A stretch of 64,000 bases of DNA from Brevibacillus antibioticus (GTDB lineage: Bacteria; Bacillota; Bacilli; Brevibacillales; Brevibacillaceae). Positions 54,042 to 63,458 of the stretch are shown here, one piece after another. The position numbers were made by a program, and so were the translations under genes. The notes beneath the pieces were generated by a model that did no database searches, was not told where the DNA came from, and saw nothing but the letters and a program-made list of their open reading frames with translations. Every line of letters begins with the position of its first letter. Position 1 is the first letter of the stretch. The DNA lies in NCBI RefSeq assembly GCF_005217615.1, contig NZ_SZNK01000001.1:1259501-1323500 (forward strand). The letters are read 5' to 3'.

Positions 54042-57000
54042 TTGGAGAAAGGATTAGCCCATATCTGGTGTGAAGCATTGCAGCTCACGGAGCTTGACAT
54101 TGAAGCTAATTTTTTTGAACTGGGAGGCAACTCCTTTATAGCTACCCAGATCTCTTACCGTACCAACGACATTTATGACAGCTATGTCGACATGGCTGAC
54201 CTTTTTGAATACTCGTCCATTGCTTCGTTGGCTTCCTATATGGAAATGATGGGTTTTACCGCACTGACTCATAAGGAAATCACCAACAGAATGAATCTGC
54301 AACCTAACAAGACCTATGATCTGTCTAGTTCGCAGAAGCGAATCTGGTTCTTACAAAAGATGAACCCGAATCTTCGCATGTACAATATCCTTACTGTTCT
54401 TGAAGTAAAGACAGCATTAGATTTGACCGTATTGAAGCATACCTTGAACACCTTGTTGCAGCGCCACAGCTCCTTACGCACTGTTTTTCAAGAGGCAGAA
54501 GGGGAACCGAAGCAAATCATTTTGGATTCACTGGAATTTGAATTGAATGTGGTCGACCTGTGCCAAGAGCCAGAGCAAGAAACCATTTTGAAGCAATTGA
54601 TTCAGAAACAGAATGAGACGGTGTTTGATATGTCCAAGCCCCTGATCAACTTTACCGTTTTCAAGCTGGGGGAAGCCGAATATTCGATCTGCTTCCATAT
54701 ACACCACCTGATCACGGATGGAACCAGCAATCAATTGCTATTGCAGGAACTGGTTGAAATCTATGAGGCGAAATTTGAAGGCCGTCCCGCTAACTTGAAG
54801 CTACTTGCCAAGAACTACGTGGACTGGGTTTACGAAAAAGAAGAGTGGATGAAAACTGAAGAATTTGCTCAGATGGAAAGTTACTGGCTGGACAAGCTGG
54901 CGAAGCCATTGCCAGCGCTTCAGTTGCCGACGAATTTCACTCGGCCACTCTTGCAGACGTATAACGGCAGTTTTTATTCCCTGAAGCTGTCTTCTGGGTT
55001 GACTAGCCGATTAAAGCCTCTGGCTCAGGAATATAACTCGACCATGCATATATTCATGCTGTCCGTCTACTTTTTACTTTTGCACAAGGTAACACAGGAA
55101 GATGACCTGATCGTGGGTTACCCCGTATCGGGACGCGACTCACGGGAATATGAAAACGTCTTGGGTTTGTTTATCAATATGATTCCAATCCGCGTTCAAA
55201 TCAGTCAACTGAAAGATTTTCAGGCGCTGTTCGAGGTAGTTAAGACACAGTCGGTCCAAGGCTACAAGAACAGTAAATACCCATTTGACCTGCTGGTAAG
55301 CAAAATTAACCCAGAAAGGGACTTGAGTCGCAGTCCGATTTTTCAAGCTGCCTTCCAATACTTCGAAACCTATACGGCAAACGATGAAATAAGTCTGTAT
55401 GAATTTTATTTGATATGTAAAGAACAGGGAGACCATCTGGAACTTCGTTTTGAATATAATACAGACCTGTTCAAACGAGAGACAATAGAGCGCCTGGCTG
55501 ATGCCTTCGAGTATCTGTTGGAACAAATCACTGACGAGCCGAACCGCACTCTGAATCAGTTTGTCTTGATGCGCGAAAAGGAACAGCAAGAATTGCTCGC
55601 ACTATATGCAGATGAGACGTGGGCCAATCAGATCGAACAAGTGCCGTTGACGACCTTGGTTGAACAATCTGCCATGAAGTACGCCGATAAGACAGCCCTT
55701 GTGTTTGGTGGAGAACGGATGAGCTTCCGTGAGTTGAACGAAAAAGCCAATCAGATCGCCCATGCATTGAGGCAAGCTGGCATCAGGGCTAATCAGCCTG
55801 TCGGCATTTTGCTGGAACGCAGCCTTGAAATGATTGTCGGAATTCTTGGAATAGTAAAAGCAGGTGGAATCTATGTCCCGCTTGATACGACTTATCCGCT
55901 TGAACGACTTCGCATGATCATAGAGCATAGCGATATGAAAGTGCTGTTCACGGATCCGTCCGTATTGATGAAACGAAGCGACGTTCAGCTACTCGCACGT
56001 AAATGTGTTGCTACAATGGTTACTCCAGCTGACTGCCTCGAAATGCCGACAACATGGACTGAGGCTCCATCAATGGATCACCTGATGTATCTGATGTATA
56101 CCTCAGGTTCAACTGGTGTCCCCAAAGGCGTCATGGTTTCCCATGCCAACGCCAGCCATTTTATACAATGGAGTATTCTCAACGGGAATTTGAAACCAGA
56201 TGACCAGATGATGCTCGTCACTTCGATCAGCTTTGATATATCTGTGTTCGAGATGTTTGCGTCGCTTGCCAGCGGGGCCACAATGCACATCATTCCATTA
56301 GAGATGCTGGTTCGTTCCGATGCCTTGGCTGCGTATATCCAGGCCAATCTGATCACGGTCTGGCATTCCGTACCAACGTTGATGAGCCAGCTTTTGCCTG
56401 CGATGCGAAGCTGCAAAACTTCTGAGTCATCCACTATGCTACGGCTGATTATGATCGGAGGAGAAGCTTGGGGAACGAACCTGGCAAAGGAAATCAGCGA
56501 AGTTTTCCCGCAAGCGGAGCTTCTAAACATGTATGGTCCTACGGAAACGACCATATGGGTATCTTTTCAAAGAGTGACACCCGCGATGCTGAATGGGCAG
56601 AAAACAATCCCGATCGGCAAACCCATTACTGGCAACCGCATCTTGATACTCGACCATTTCGGCCAGCTTTGTCTGCCAGGTATGCCAGGTGAGCTTCATG
56701 TCTGCGGACGCAATGTTGCCCAAGGCTATTACAAGAATGAGGAGAAAACCAGTGAAGTGTTTCTAACTGATCCGGTTACAAATAACCTTCTATACAAAAC
56801 AGGCGATATCGGTTTTTACAATTCACAGGGTTACATTGAATATCTGAGCCGCAATGATGGTATGGTAAAAGTCCGCGGCTATCGGATCGATTCAGGAGAG
56901 ATCGAACACCATCTAATCGAAAGCGGCCTAGTCAGTGAAGTCGCTGTTATCCCGCAAAAGCAAGGGGAGAGCAACAAGCTGGTCTGCTTTTATACTGCAA

Positions 57001-57530
57001 AAGGTACGCTAACCGACCAACATCTTATTGAGATGCTAAAGCAAAAAGTGCCAAACTACATGATTCCTGCCCGGTTTGTCCCACTGCCAGACCTGCCGAA
57101 AACATTAAACGGTAAAATAGACCGGAAAACCCTTAGTCAGCATTCCGTTACAATAGTCACTTCTTCTACGGATACGTTTGTGGAAGCTTCTACGGAGATG
57201 GAGAAATTCTTGGCGAACCTGTGGTGTCAATTGCTGGAATTGTCACAGATAGGCATTGAGGATAATTTTTTCGCCTTAGGCGGCAACTCTTTCTTGGTGA
57301 ATCAAATGCATTACCATATCGAGAAGAGATTTCCGGGTCAAGTCAACATCGTGGATCTCTTCTCCTATCCAACCATTTTTAGTCTATCTGCTTACCTGAC
57401 CGAAGAAAATGAAGCGTACGCCAAAAGTCCTCAAGAGGAGGACACACTTGAAGCTGATTTGGAAGAGATGTTCAACAATATCAAAAAGGGCACTCTCAGC
57501 ATCCAAGAAGCTGTAAACCACTTAAAGTGA
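54042..57530 (+). CDS. NRPS: free N-terminal carrier-C-A-PCP
   Basis: The protein (1162 residues from TTG 54042) begins with a carrier domain (LGGNS Ser ~31) that has no adenylation or KS domain before it, so the carrier must be loaded in trans. C: HHLITDG near nt 54703. A: YTSGSTGVPKG and NMYGPTETTIW; code D-I-F-H-M-G-M-I-W-K, the same as the A domain at ~37110-38650, substrate unknown. PCP: LGGNS near nt 57280. Docking tail: EEMFNNIKKGTLSIQEAVNHL. TTG 54042 cuts into carrier helix 1. Coding-like sequence extends upstream to 53982, so the true start may be the ATA at 53988. The neighbours suggest the free carrier is the loading site of a second line, supplied by the BtrH-like protein upstream. 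Confidence 0.9.
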   Translation: MEKGLAHIWCEALQLTELDIEANFFELGGNSFIATQISYRTNDIYDSYVDMADLFEYSSIASLASYMEMMGFTALTHKEITNRMNLQPNKTYDLSSSQKRIWFLQKMNPNLRMYNILTVLEVKTALDLTVLKHTLNTLLQRHSSLRTVFQEAEGEPKQIILDSLEFELNVVDLCQEPEQETILKQLIQKQNETVFDMSKPLINFTVFKLGEAEYSICFHIHHLITDGTSNQLLLQELVEIYEAKFEGRPANLKLLAKNYVDWVYEKEEWMKTEEFAQMESYWLDKLAKPLPALQLPTNFTRPLLQTYNGSFYSLKLSSGLTSRLKPLAQEYNSTMHIFMLSVYFLLLHKVTQEDDLIVGYPVSGRDSREYENVLGLFINMIPIRVQISQLKDFQALFEVVKTQSVQGYKNSKYPFDLLVSKINPERDLSRSPIFQAAFQYFETYTANDEISLYEFYLICKEQGDHLELRFEYNTDLFKRETIERLADAFEYLLEQITDEPNRTLNQFVLMREKEQQELLALYADETWANQIEQVPLTTLVEQSAMKYADKTALVFGGERMSFRELNEKANQIAHALRQAGIRANQPVGILLERSLEMIVGILGIVKAGGIYVPLDTTYPLERLRMIIEHSDMKVLFTDPSVLMKRSDVQLLARKCVATMVTPADCLEMPTTWTEAPSMDHLMYLMYTSGSTGVPKGVMVSHANASHFIQWSILNGNLKPDDQMMLVTSISFDISVFEMFASLASGATMHIIPLEMLVRSDALAAYIQANLITVWHSVPTLMSQLLPAMRSCKTSESSTMLRLIMIGGEAWGTNLAKEISEVFPQAELLNMYGPTETTIWVSFQRVTPAMLNGQKTIPIGKPITGNRILILDHFGQLCLPGMPGELHVCGRNVAQGYYKNEEKTSEVFLTDPVTNNLLYKTGDIGFYNSQGYIEYLSRNDGMVKVRGYRIDSGEIEHHLIESGLVSEVAVIPQKQGESNKLVCFYTAKGTLTDQHLIEMLKQKVPNYMIPARFVPLPDLPKTLNGKIDRKTLSQHSVTIVTSSTDTFVEASTEMEKFLANLWCQLLELSQIGIEDNFFALGGNSFLVNQMHYHIEKRFPGQVNIVDLFSYPTIFSLSAYLTEENEAYAKSPQEEDTLEADLEEMFNNIKKGTLSIQEAVNHLK

Positions 57531-57542
57531 CAGGGAGGCACA

Positions 57543-60500
57543 ATGGATAATTTATATCAATATATCATTGAACGCACGAGCAGTGGACGTATTGATAGAC
57601 AAACAGGGATTCAACTAATTAAACTGCTCAAAGAGTCAACCACCAACCAGGAAGATATCGCGATTATCAGTGTCGCCGCGGAACTTCCAAAAGCCAAGGA
57701 TGTGGAACAGTTTTGGCAAAATCTGCATGACGGCGTTGATTGTGTAAGCCCGTTCCCTGCCTCCCGACGTTCTGACACAGATGAGTACCTGGGGTATATG
57801 GTACCGGGTAACAAGATTCCAGAGTACATGGAAGGTGGTTACTTGGAAGAAATCGATAAATTTGATTATCGTTTCTTCAATCTTTCGTATACGGAAGCCA
57901 GCTTGATGGACCCGTACCAACGTCTGTTCTTACAAACCGCTTTTCAATCCCTCGAAGCAGCAGGTTACGGGGGAGCCCGCATTCAAAAGACGAGAACCGG
58001 TGTCTTCGTGGGTTACAGCAATGACGGCAATCCAGAATACCGTCAACTAATTCAAGCGATTCAACCATCCTATCTGTCAATGGCAACAGCAGGGAACCTT
58101 CGATCTATCATTGCCAGTCGTATTGCTTATCTGCTTGATTTGAAAGGACCAAGCATGTTGGTGGATACGGCATGTTCCTCCTCTCTGGTATCCGTCCACC
58201 TCGCATGTAAAGCCATCCACAATGGCGATTGCGACATGGCGCTGGCCGGCAGCATCAAGGTAAGCATGCTCCCGGTGATAGATGAAAACCGGGAATTCGG
58301 TATCCTTTCTTCAATCTACCGCGCCCGAACCTTCGATGAGAGTTCAGATGGCACAGGCTTTAGTGAAGGGGTAATCTCTATTTTACTCAAACCACTGAAG
58401 CAAGCGATCAAGGATAAAGACATCATTTACGCCGTCATCAAAGGCAGCGCCGTCAACCAAGACGGTAACTCCAATGGGATTACAGCACCTAATGCTCGAG
58501 CACAAACGGATGTCATCGTCAATGCCTGGAAAAACGCCAAAGTAAATCCTGAATCGATCTCCTATCTAGAAGCTCACGGTACTGGTACCCGCTTGGGCGA
58601 TCCGATTGAGATTGAGGGTATGAGCAAAGCATTTAAACAGTATACGGACCGAAATCAGTTCTGTGGAGTCGGTTCAGTCAAAAGCAACATGGGTCATCTC
58701 GACAACGCCGCAGGCTTGGCTGGCCTGCTTAAGATGGTCATGGCCTTAAAAAATAAACAATTACCACCAACCCTTCATTTTAAACGCTCGAACACAAAAA
58801 TTGACTTCCTGGATTCTCCGATCTATGTGAGCGATACGCTACGTCAATGGGAGAGGGGCGACACACCTCGCCGATGTGGAGTAAGTTCCTTTGGCTTGAG
58901 CGGGACCAACTGTCACGTCGTCCTAGAGGAAGCGCCTGAAATTGAAAACATTGCGGAAAACACCGCCAAACCGCATCCTCAGTTGTTCATGCTGTCAGCT
59001 CGAAGAGAAGAGTCTTTGCGTGCACTTATACAAACCTATGTCTACTTTTTGGAAGAGAAGGGGGATTCAATCACTCTAGAAGACATCTGTTATACCGCCA
59101 ACACTGGCCGCGGTCATTATGAGTACCGTTTGGCATGTACCGTGTCTTCTCTTGCCGAGCTTCGGGAAAAAATGACAGCTTTGGCCGAGTGCCAAGATTT
59201 TGCCAATATGACGGATCCCTATGTGTCATTTGGTTATCACAGGGTTATCGTAGGTGACCGCAAATTGAAAAAATTGGGTGATTTGTATCTAGATGAACGA
59301 AAGGAATTTACACTGCAAGTAAAAGCTCTCTTAGATACGATGCCCAAAGATCCAACTGAACGAAATGCGGAGACGCTTGCAAGGATCAGCCGTTTGTACG
59401 TTCAAGGTGCCGAGATAGATTTCATTAGCTTTTATCTAGAAAAACGGCAAAAAATCGCGTTGCCGACCTATCCGTTCTTGCGTGATCGTTGCTGGATAGA
59501 AGTCAAATCGGCTCCATACCCGCAGTCAGTGGTTACCGTTAAAAATTACAATCATCCGTTGGTCAGTCGTTGCGTACTGGAAACGATGAATTTGCGGGTA
59601 TATTCCACTATGTTCTCAATTGCGAGTCATTGGATGCTAGAAGAACATAAAGTCCTAGACAGCTATGTCGTGCCAGGAACCACCTATTTGGAAATGGTGC
59701 GATTTATCGGACATACCCTCTACCCAGATCAACACCTCACGATAAAGAACCTGATTTTCTTTACACCGTTTTCTGTCCATGATAGTAAGGAGAAAGAAAT
59801 GCATGTAATCCTCACTATCGAAGCAAAAGGGGAGAAATTTACTATTGTCTCCCAAGGCGAAGAGGAAGATCAATGGATCACTCATGCAGAAGGCTGGATA
59901 CAAGCAGAAGAGCCAGCCCCTCTGGAACATGCCAACATCAGTCTACTCCAGAAGAGATTCCCAGAGAAAATCGACTTCCGTATTGACAACCATCATACCA
60001 GAGGTGTTCATCTTGGGCCGCGCTGGTATAACTTCGCTGACGTACGGTTGGGCTCCCAAGAGCTTCTCGCTCGCCTGAAGTTACCCGATGAATTTCGTTC
60101 CGATCTGGAACAGTTTCATCTGCATCCATCGATGATGGACAATGCAGTCAATGTTGCGATTAGCCACGTTGGTGAAGGACTCTATTTGCCATTCTCTTAT
60201 AAGAGTTTGCGCATTTACGGTTCGATGACTGAGACTGTTTACAGCCATATTAGCTGGAATAACTCGCTTAAAGAAAATGCGGAAACGGCCACCTTTGACA
60301 TTCGTTTGATGAAAGAAGACGGCACCGTGATCGCAGAGGCGACCGATTACACCATCAAAAAAGTGCCGAAAACCGGTTTTACTTACCAGGAACTCAGCAA
60401 CCAAGAGCATATGTACTATCAACTTAACTGGGTGGAAAAGCCAACCCTCGACCAAGGAGAAAACACTCATTCGAACATCCTGGTGTTCAAAGGGGAAACA

Positions 60501-63428
60501 GAACAAGCTGAGAAGGTACTGACTTGCCTGCACCAAGAAAACCGCATGATAATCGAGGTGGGATTTGGCAATACATACCGAAAAATAGACGAGCGCAACT
60601 ACGAGATCACCGATACGCTTGACGACTATAACCGCCTTGTCGATGAGATCAAAGACCAGGACTTTACCCAAATCGTCCACATGGCTTCCCTTGTTCTTCG
60701 CGATGATTCGTCCGCTGCAGATCATTCGAAGCAATTGGAGCGCAGTGTTATGAGTTTATTTTACCTGACAAAAGCACTGAACAAAAACCGAATAAAACAA
60801 GAAATAGACATTGTGCTAATTGGAACTAACACAATGGAAGTCAGCGGAGAGGAACACGTGATCCATCCATATTCCTATGCAATGTTCGGCTTAGGAAAAG
60901 TGGTGGAACAAGAGTGCCCTCGTTATGTCTGCAGATGTCTCGATTTAGACGGAGAGACACCGCTTGATCTCAATCTTGCCGAGCTCACTCACCAATCAAG
61001 CGATTTTCATACTGCTATTCGGGCAGGAAAGCGATACGTCCCACAACTGCAACCGATTAAACTTGATTCTGCAGATCAGGACAACAAGCATGAACAAATG
61101 CTTGGCATGGAAATAAAGGCTGGTGGTACGTACATAATCTCCGGTGGTGCAGGTGGTCTTGGTCTTGAAGTGAGCAGCTACCTTAGCGCAAACCAAAAGG
61201 TCAATCTGGCACTCATCGGCCGCCGACCGTTACCTGAACGAGATCAGTGGGATGCACTGCTCAGCGAGGGTCACGATCAAAAATTACGTTCGATCATCAT
61301 GCAAATCCGCCGTATGGAGGAAAATGGTACTCAAGTCACTTATTTCTCCGCCGATATAACGAACCGCTCACGGATGGAACAAGTACTGAAGCAGGTGCGA
61401 GCTCGCTTTGGTCCTATCCGTGGTGTCATTCACGCAGCCGGTAATGCTGGAGACGGTTTCCTGCTACGCAAAGAAGAGGCCGTTTTCCGCTCAGTTTTAG
61501 ATCCAAAAATGCGGGGGACACAGTTGTTGGACGAGCTGACTGAAGACGATCCACTGGATTTCTTCGTCTTGTTCTCCTCCGTCACTGCTCTGACAGGCGG
61601 CGTAGGCCAAGGTGATTATACAGCTGCAAACAACTACCTGGATGCTTTCGCTTATGCACGCAATAAGCGAGGCAAGCGTACCCTTGCGATTAACTGGCCA
61701 GCGTGGAAAGAAACTGGAATGGCTGTTGATTACGGGTTGGAAGACAACGGTATCTTCAAAGCCATACGCACACGGACAGCACTCGAATCTTTCGAAAGAA
61801 TGATGGAGCAAGAACGCCCACGGGTCATTACTGGGTTCCTAAACGGGGCCTTCTCAAAATCATTGCTCGAAACCCATTTCTTCCAACTCTCTACTGACTT
61901 ACAGGCGCTCCTCAAACAAGCCGAAAAACCAAGAGCAGCTCGCAAGAACATGACTGCGAATTTCAATCGCCCACTGAAAATCGTGGCAAGCAGCCGCGAA
62001 AGCCAATTCGTGACAAAAATGGAGGCGCGAATCGCAAGAATCTGGGCAGAGGTACTTTCTCTCGAAGAAATTGACATTTTCGACGACTTGTTCAGTCTAG
62101 GTGGAGATTCCATTATCGCGGTCAAAATCTCTGCCATGGTGAGCCAAGACGTCGGAAAAGAGATTGAGGTAGCGGACCTGTTTGAATATCAAACGGTGGC
62201 AGAACTGGTTACATTCATCCTGGCCGGTGAAAAAGAGGCGGAAGAGGACACAGTTGAAGAAATTATAGAGGCAGTGGAAACAGCGAGGGTACCGCAGGCA
62301 ACTATCATGCAAGAAGTAGCAGCCACCCTCATTCCGCCAATGCCTGAACAGAACGAAAAGTCAGCGTCGCAACCTGTTCCAACTATTCCATTCGTTCGAA
62401 ATGACTCATCTAAATCCATCGCAAACAACTTACTGATCAAAACAGATGCCTATGAATTGAACAATCATCTTTCATGGCGACAATTCAATTGCTATGACCG
62501 TGGTCTTGCCAACCTGTTCGGGGACGAAAATCGCGGACTCATCAACTACTTCAAGTTGTTCCTTGGACTGAAGCGCGGTTATCATCTGTCGGAGCATGGA
62601 CTTGCTTACTCATTTGTCGATGAGCAAAGAATTTTCGGTTATCCTCATGATCAAGATACCTTGGGAAAGTTCGGCTTCTCCGTTGAACTGACAAATGTGA
62701 CTGACACCAAATGGCTGCCAGAGGCGATCATAGATTTGATTAACCAACGCAAATTGGTCATGGTATCATTCAATGAATATTTCACTTACTACACACCTTT
62801 CTATCTAAGAGAGCACACGGACCATACAACCATTATTAATGGCTATGACAAGGAAAAGGGACTCTACTACATTATTGATCACAATCATGTTCACCGCGGT
62901 GCCTCACAACGGATCGTATACGAATCGTTCATGACCACATTTTCGGTCTTGGAGGAGGTTTATAACTTTCTGATCCCTAAAATGAGATGTCTTGTCACTC
63001 TGAACCGCTTTGCCGACTGCAATCCGATGATTCCCGCGTTTGATCAAGAATACAAACAACTGTTGCTTACACTCCTCGCAGAGAAACAAGCTGGCAGTGA
63101 CATCGATATGATCGTACGCTTGCGAGCGGAAGAAACCGACTATTTCAACGATCAAAACTTAAATGAACTCTATGTCAAGCTTGGAGCGAAGGAGCTTTTT
63201 CTTGAAACGTTAACTCACTTTTTCTGTCCCATGCAAGATTCAACTGAAGCCAAGTTATTGACAATGAACATCATTCAGGATTCAAACAAGCTCGTGAATA
63301 AATTCGTTACCAGTATCTATCGCAAAAGTATGCTTAGTCATGAGGACATCGCACAATACCGTGAGAGGATTGTCAGTAATACACAATTTTTATTCAGGAT
63401 TATGGCAAGAGAATATGGTCTACTTTAG
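57543..63428 (+). CDS. Terminal PKS: KS-DH-KR-ACP fused to a C-terminal BtrH-like domain
   Basis: The 1961-residue protein starts at an ATG preceded by CAGGGAGG. Docking head: MDNLYQYIIERTSSGRIDRQ. KS: DTACSS Cys ~211, HGTGT, NMGH. DH: His ~702 in EHKVLDSYVVP, where the usual Gly is Asp, and Asp ~866 in LHPSMMD. The catalytic pair is present. KR: SGGAGGLG ~1200 and DYTAANNY ~1359. ACP: LGGDS ~1522. An acidic, Pro-rich linker (~1560-1630) leads to a ~330-residue BtrH-like domain with candidate Cys1650 (FNCYDRGL), His1761 (TDHTTIINGYD) and Asp1779 (IIDHNH). No thioesterase or reductase domain follows. The BtrH-like domain sits where chain release normally occurs and may pass the chain to an amine or to another carrier. 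Confidence 0.93.
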   Translation: MDNLYQYIIERTSSGRIDRQTGIQLIKLLKESTTNQEDIAIISVAAELPKAKDVEQFWQNLHDGVDCVSPFPASRRSDTDEYLGYMVPGNKIPEYMEGGYLEEIDKFDYRFFNLSYTEASLMDPYQRLFLQTAFQSLEAAGYGGARIQKTRTGVFVGYSNDGNPEYRQLIQAIQPSYLSMATAGNLRSIIASRIAYLLDLKGPSMLVDTACSSSLVSVHLACKAIHNGDCDMALAGSIKVSMLPVIDENREFGILSSIYRARTFDESSDGTGFSEGVISILLKPLKQAIKDKDIIYAVIKGSAVNQDGNSNGITAPNARAQTDVIVNAWKNAKVNPESISYLEAHGTGTRLGDPIEIEGMSKAFKQYTDRNQFCGVGSVKSNMGHLDNAAGLAGLLKMVMALKNKQLPPTLHFKRSNTKIDFLDSPIYVSDTLRQWERGDTPRRCGVSSFGLSGTNCHVVLEEAPEIENIAENTAKPHPQLFMLSARREESLRALIQTYVYFLEEKGDSITLEDICYTANTGRGHYEYRLACTVSSLAELREKMTALAECQDFANMTDPYVSFGYHRVIVGDRKLKKLGDLYLDERKEFTLQVKALLDTMPKDPTERNAETLARISRLYVQGAEIDFISFYLEKRQKIALPTYPFLRDRCWIEVKSAPYPQSVVTVKNYNHPLVSRCVLETMNLRVYSTMFSIASHWMLEEHKVLDSYVVPGTTYLEMVRFIGHTLYPDQHLTIKNLIFFTPFSVHDSKEKEMHVILTIEAKGEKFTIVSQGEEEDQWITHAEGWIQAEEPAPLEHANISLLQKRFPEKIDFRIDNHHTRGVHLGPRWYNFADVRLGSQELLARLKLPDEFRSDLEQFHLHPSMMDNAVNVAISHVGEGLYLPFSYKSLRIYGSMTETVYSHISWNNSLKENAETATFDIRLMKEDGTVIAEATDYTIKKVPKTGFTYQELSNQEHMYYQLNWVEKPTLDQGENTHSNILVFKGETEQAEKVLTCLHQENRMIIEVGFGNTYRKIDERNYEITDTLDDYNRLVDEIKDQDFTQIVHMASLVLRDDSSAADHSKQLERSVMSLFYLTKALNKNRIKQEIDIVLIGTNTMEVSGEEHVIHPYSYAMFGLGKVVEQECPRYVCRCLDLDGETPLDLNLAELTHQSSDFHTAIRAGKRYVPQLQPIKLDSADQDNKHEQMLGMEIKAGGTYIISGGAGGLGLEVSSYLSANQKVNLALIGRRPLPERDQWDALLSEGHDQKLRSIIMQIRRMEENGTQVTYFSADITNRSRMEQVLKQVRARFGPIRGVIHAAGNAGDGFLLRKEEAVFRSVLDPKMRGTQLLDELTEDDPLDFFVLFSSVTALTGGVGQGDYTAANNYLDAFAYARNKRGKRTLAINWPAWKETGMAVDYGLEDNGIFKAIRTRTALESFERMMEQERPRVITGFLNGAFSKSLLETHFFQLSTDLQALLKQAEKPRAARKNMTANFNRPLKIVASSRESQFVTKMEARIARIWAEVLSLEEIDIFDDLFSLGGDSIIAVKISAMVSQDVGKEIEVADLFEYQTVAELVTFILAGEKEAEEDTVEEIIEAVETARVPQATIMQEVAATLIPPMPEQNEKSASQPVPTIPFVRNDSSKSIANNLLIKTDAYELNNHLSWRQFNCYDRGLANLFGDENRGLINYFKLFLGLKRGYHLSEHGLAYSFVDEQRIFGYPHDQDTLGKFGFSVELTNVTDTKWLPEAIIDLINQRKLVMVSFNEYFTYYTPFYLREHTDHTTIINGYDKEKGLYYIIDHNHVHRGASQRIVYESFMTTFSVLEEVYNFLIPKMRCLVTLNRFADCNPMIPAFDQEYKQLLLTLLAEKQAGSDIDMIVRLRAEETDYFNDQNLNELYVKLGAKELFLETLTHFFCPMQDSTEAKLLTMNIIQDSNKLVNKFVTSIYRKSMLSHEDIAQYRERIVSNTQFLFRIMAREYGLL
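62445..63425 (+). other. BtrH-like domain at the C-terminus of the last PKS, third copy
   Basis: The domain shares with the two free copies a Cys near its start, a His 104-111 residues later within H-x(5)-G-[YF]-D, and an acidic residue exactly 18 residues after that His, followed by His. The remaining sequence is more divergent. It directly follows the terminal ACP. A BtrH-like domain fused after a PKS ACP is not an arrangement I know. Confidence 0.7.
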
Positions 63429-63458
63429 TTCCCCCAACACCGTACAAGGAGAGGTCCT

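Noticed and set aside
53968-54042. A frameshift splitting an ancestral BtrH-carrier fusion into two genes
   Set aside because: The BtrH-like protein ends at a similar point to the BtrH part of its paralog, and a fresh ribosome binding site follows. The downstream carrier is of a different (NRPS) type from that of the paralog, so a simple frameshift is not needed.
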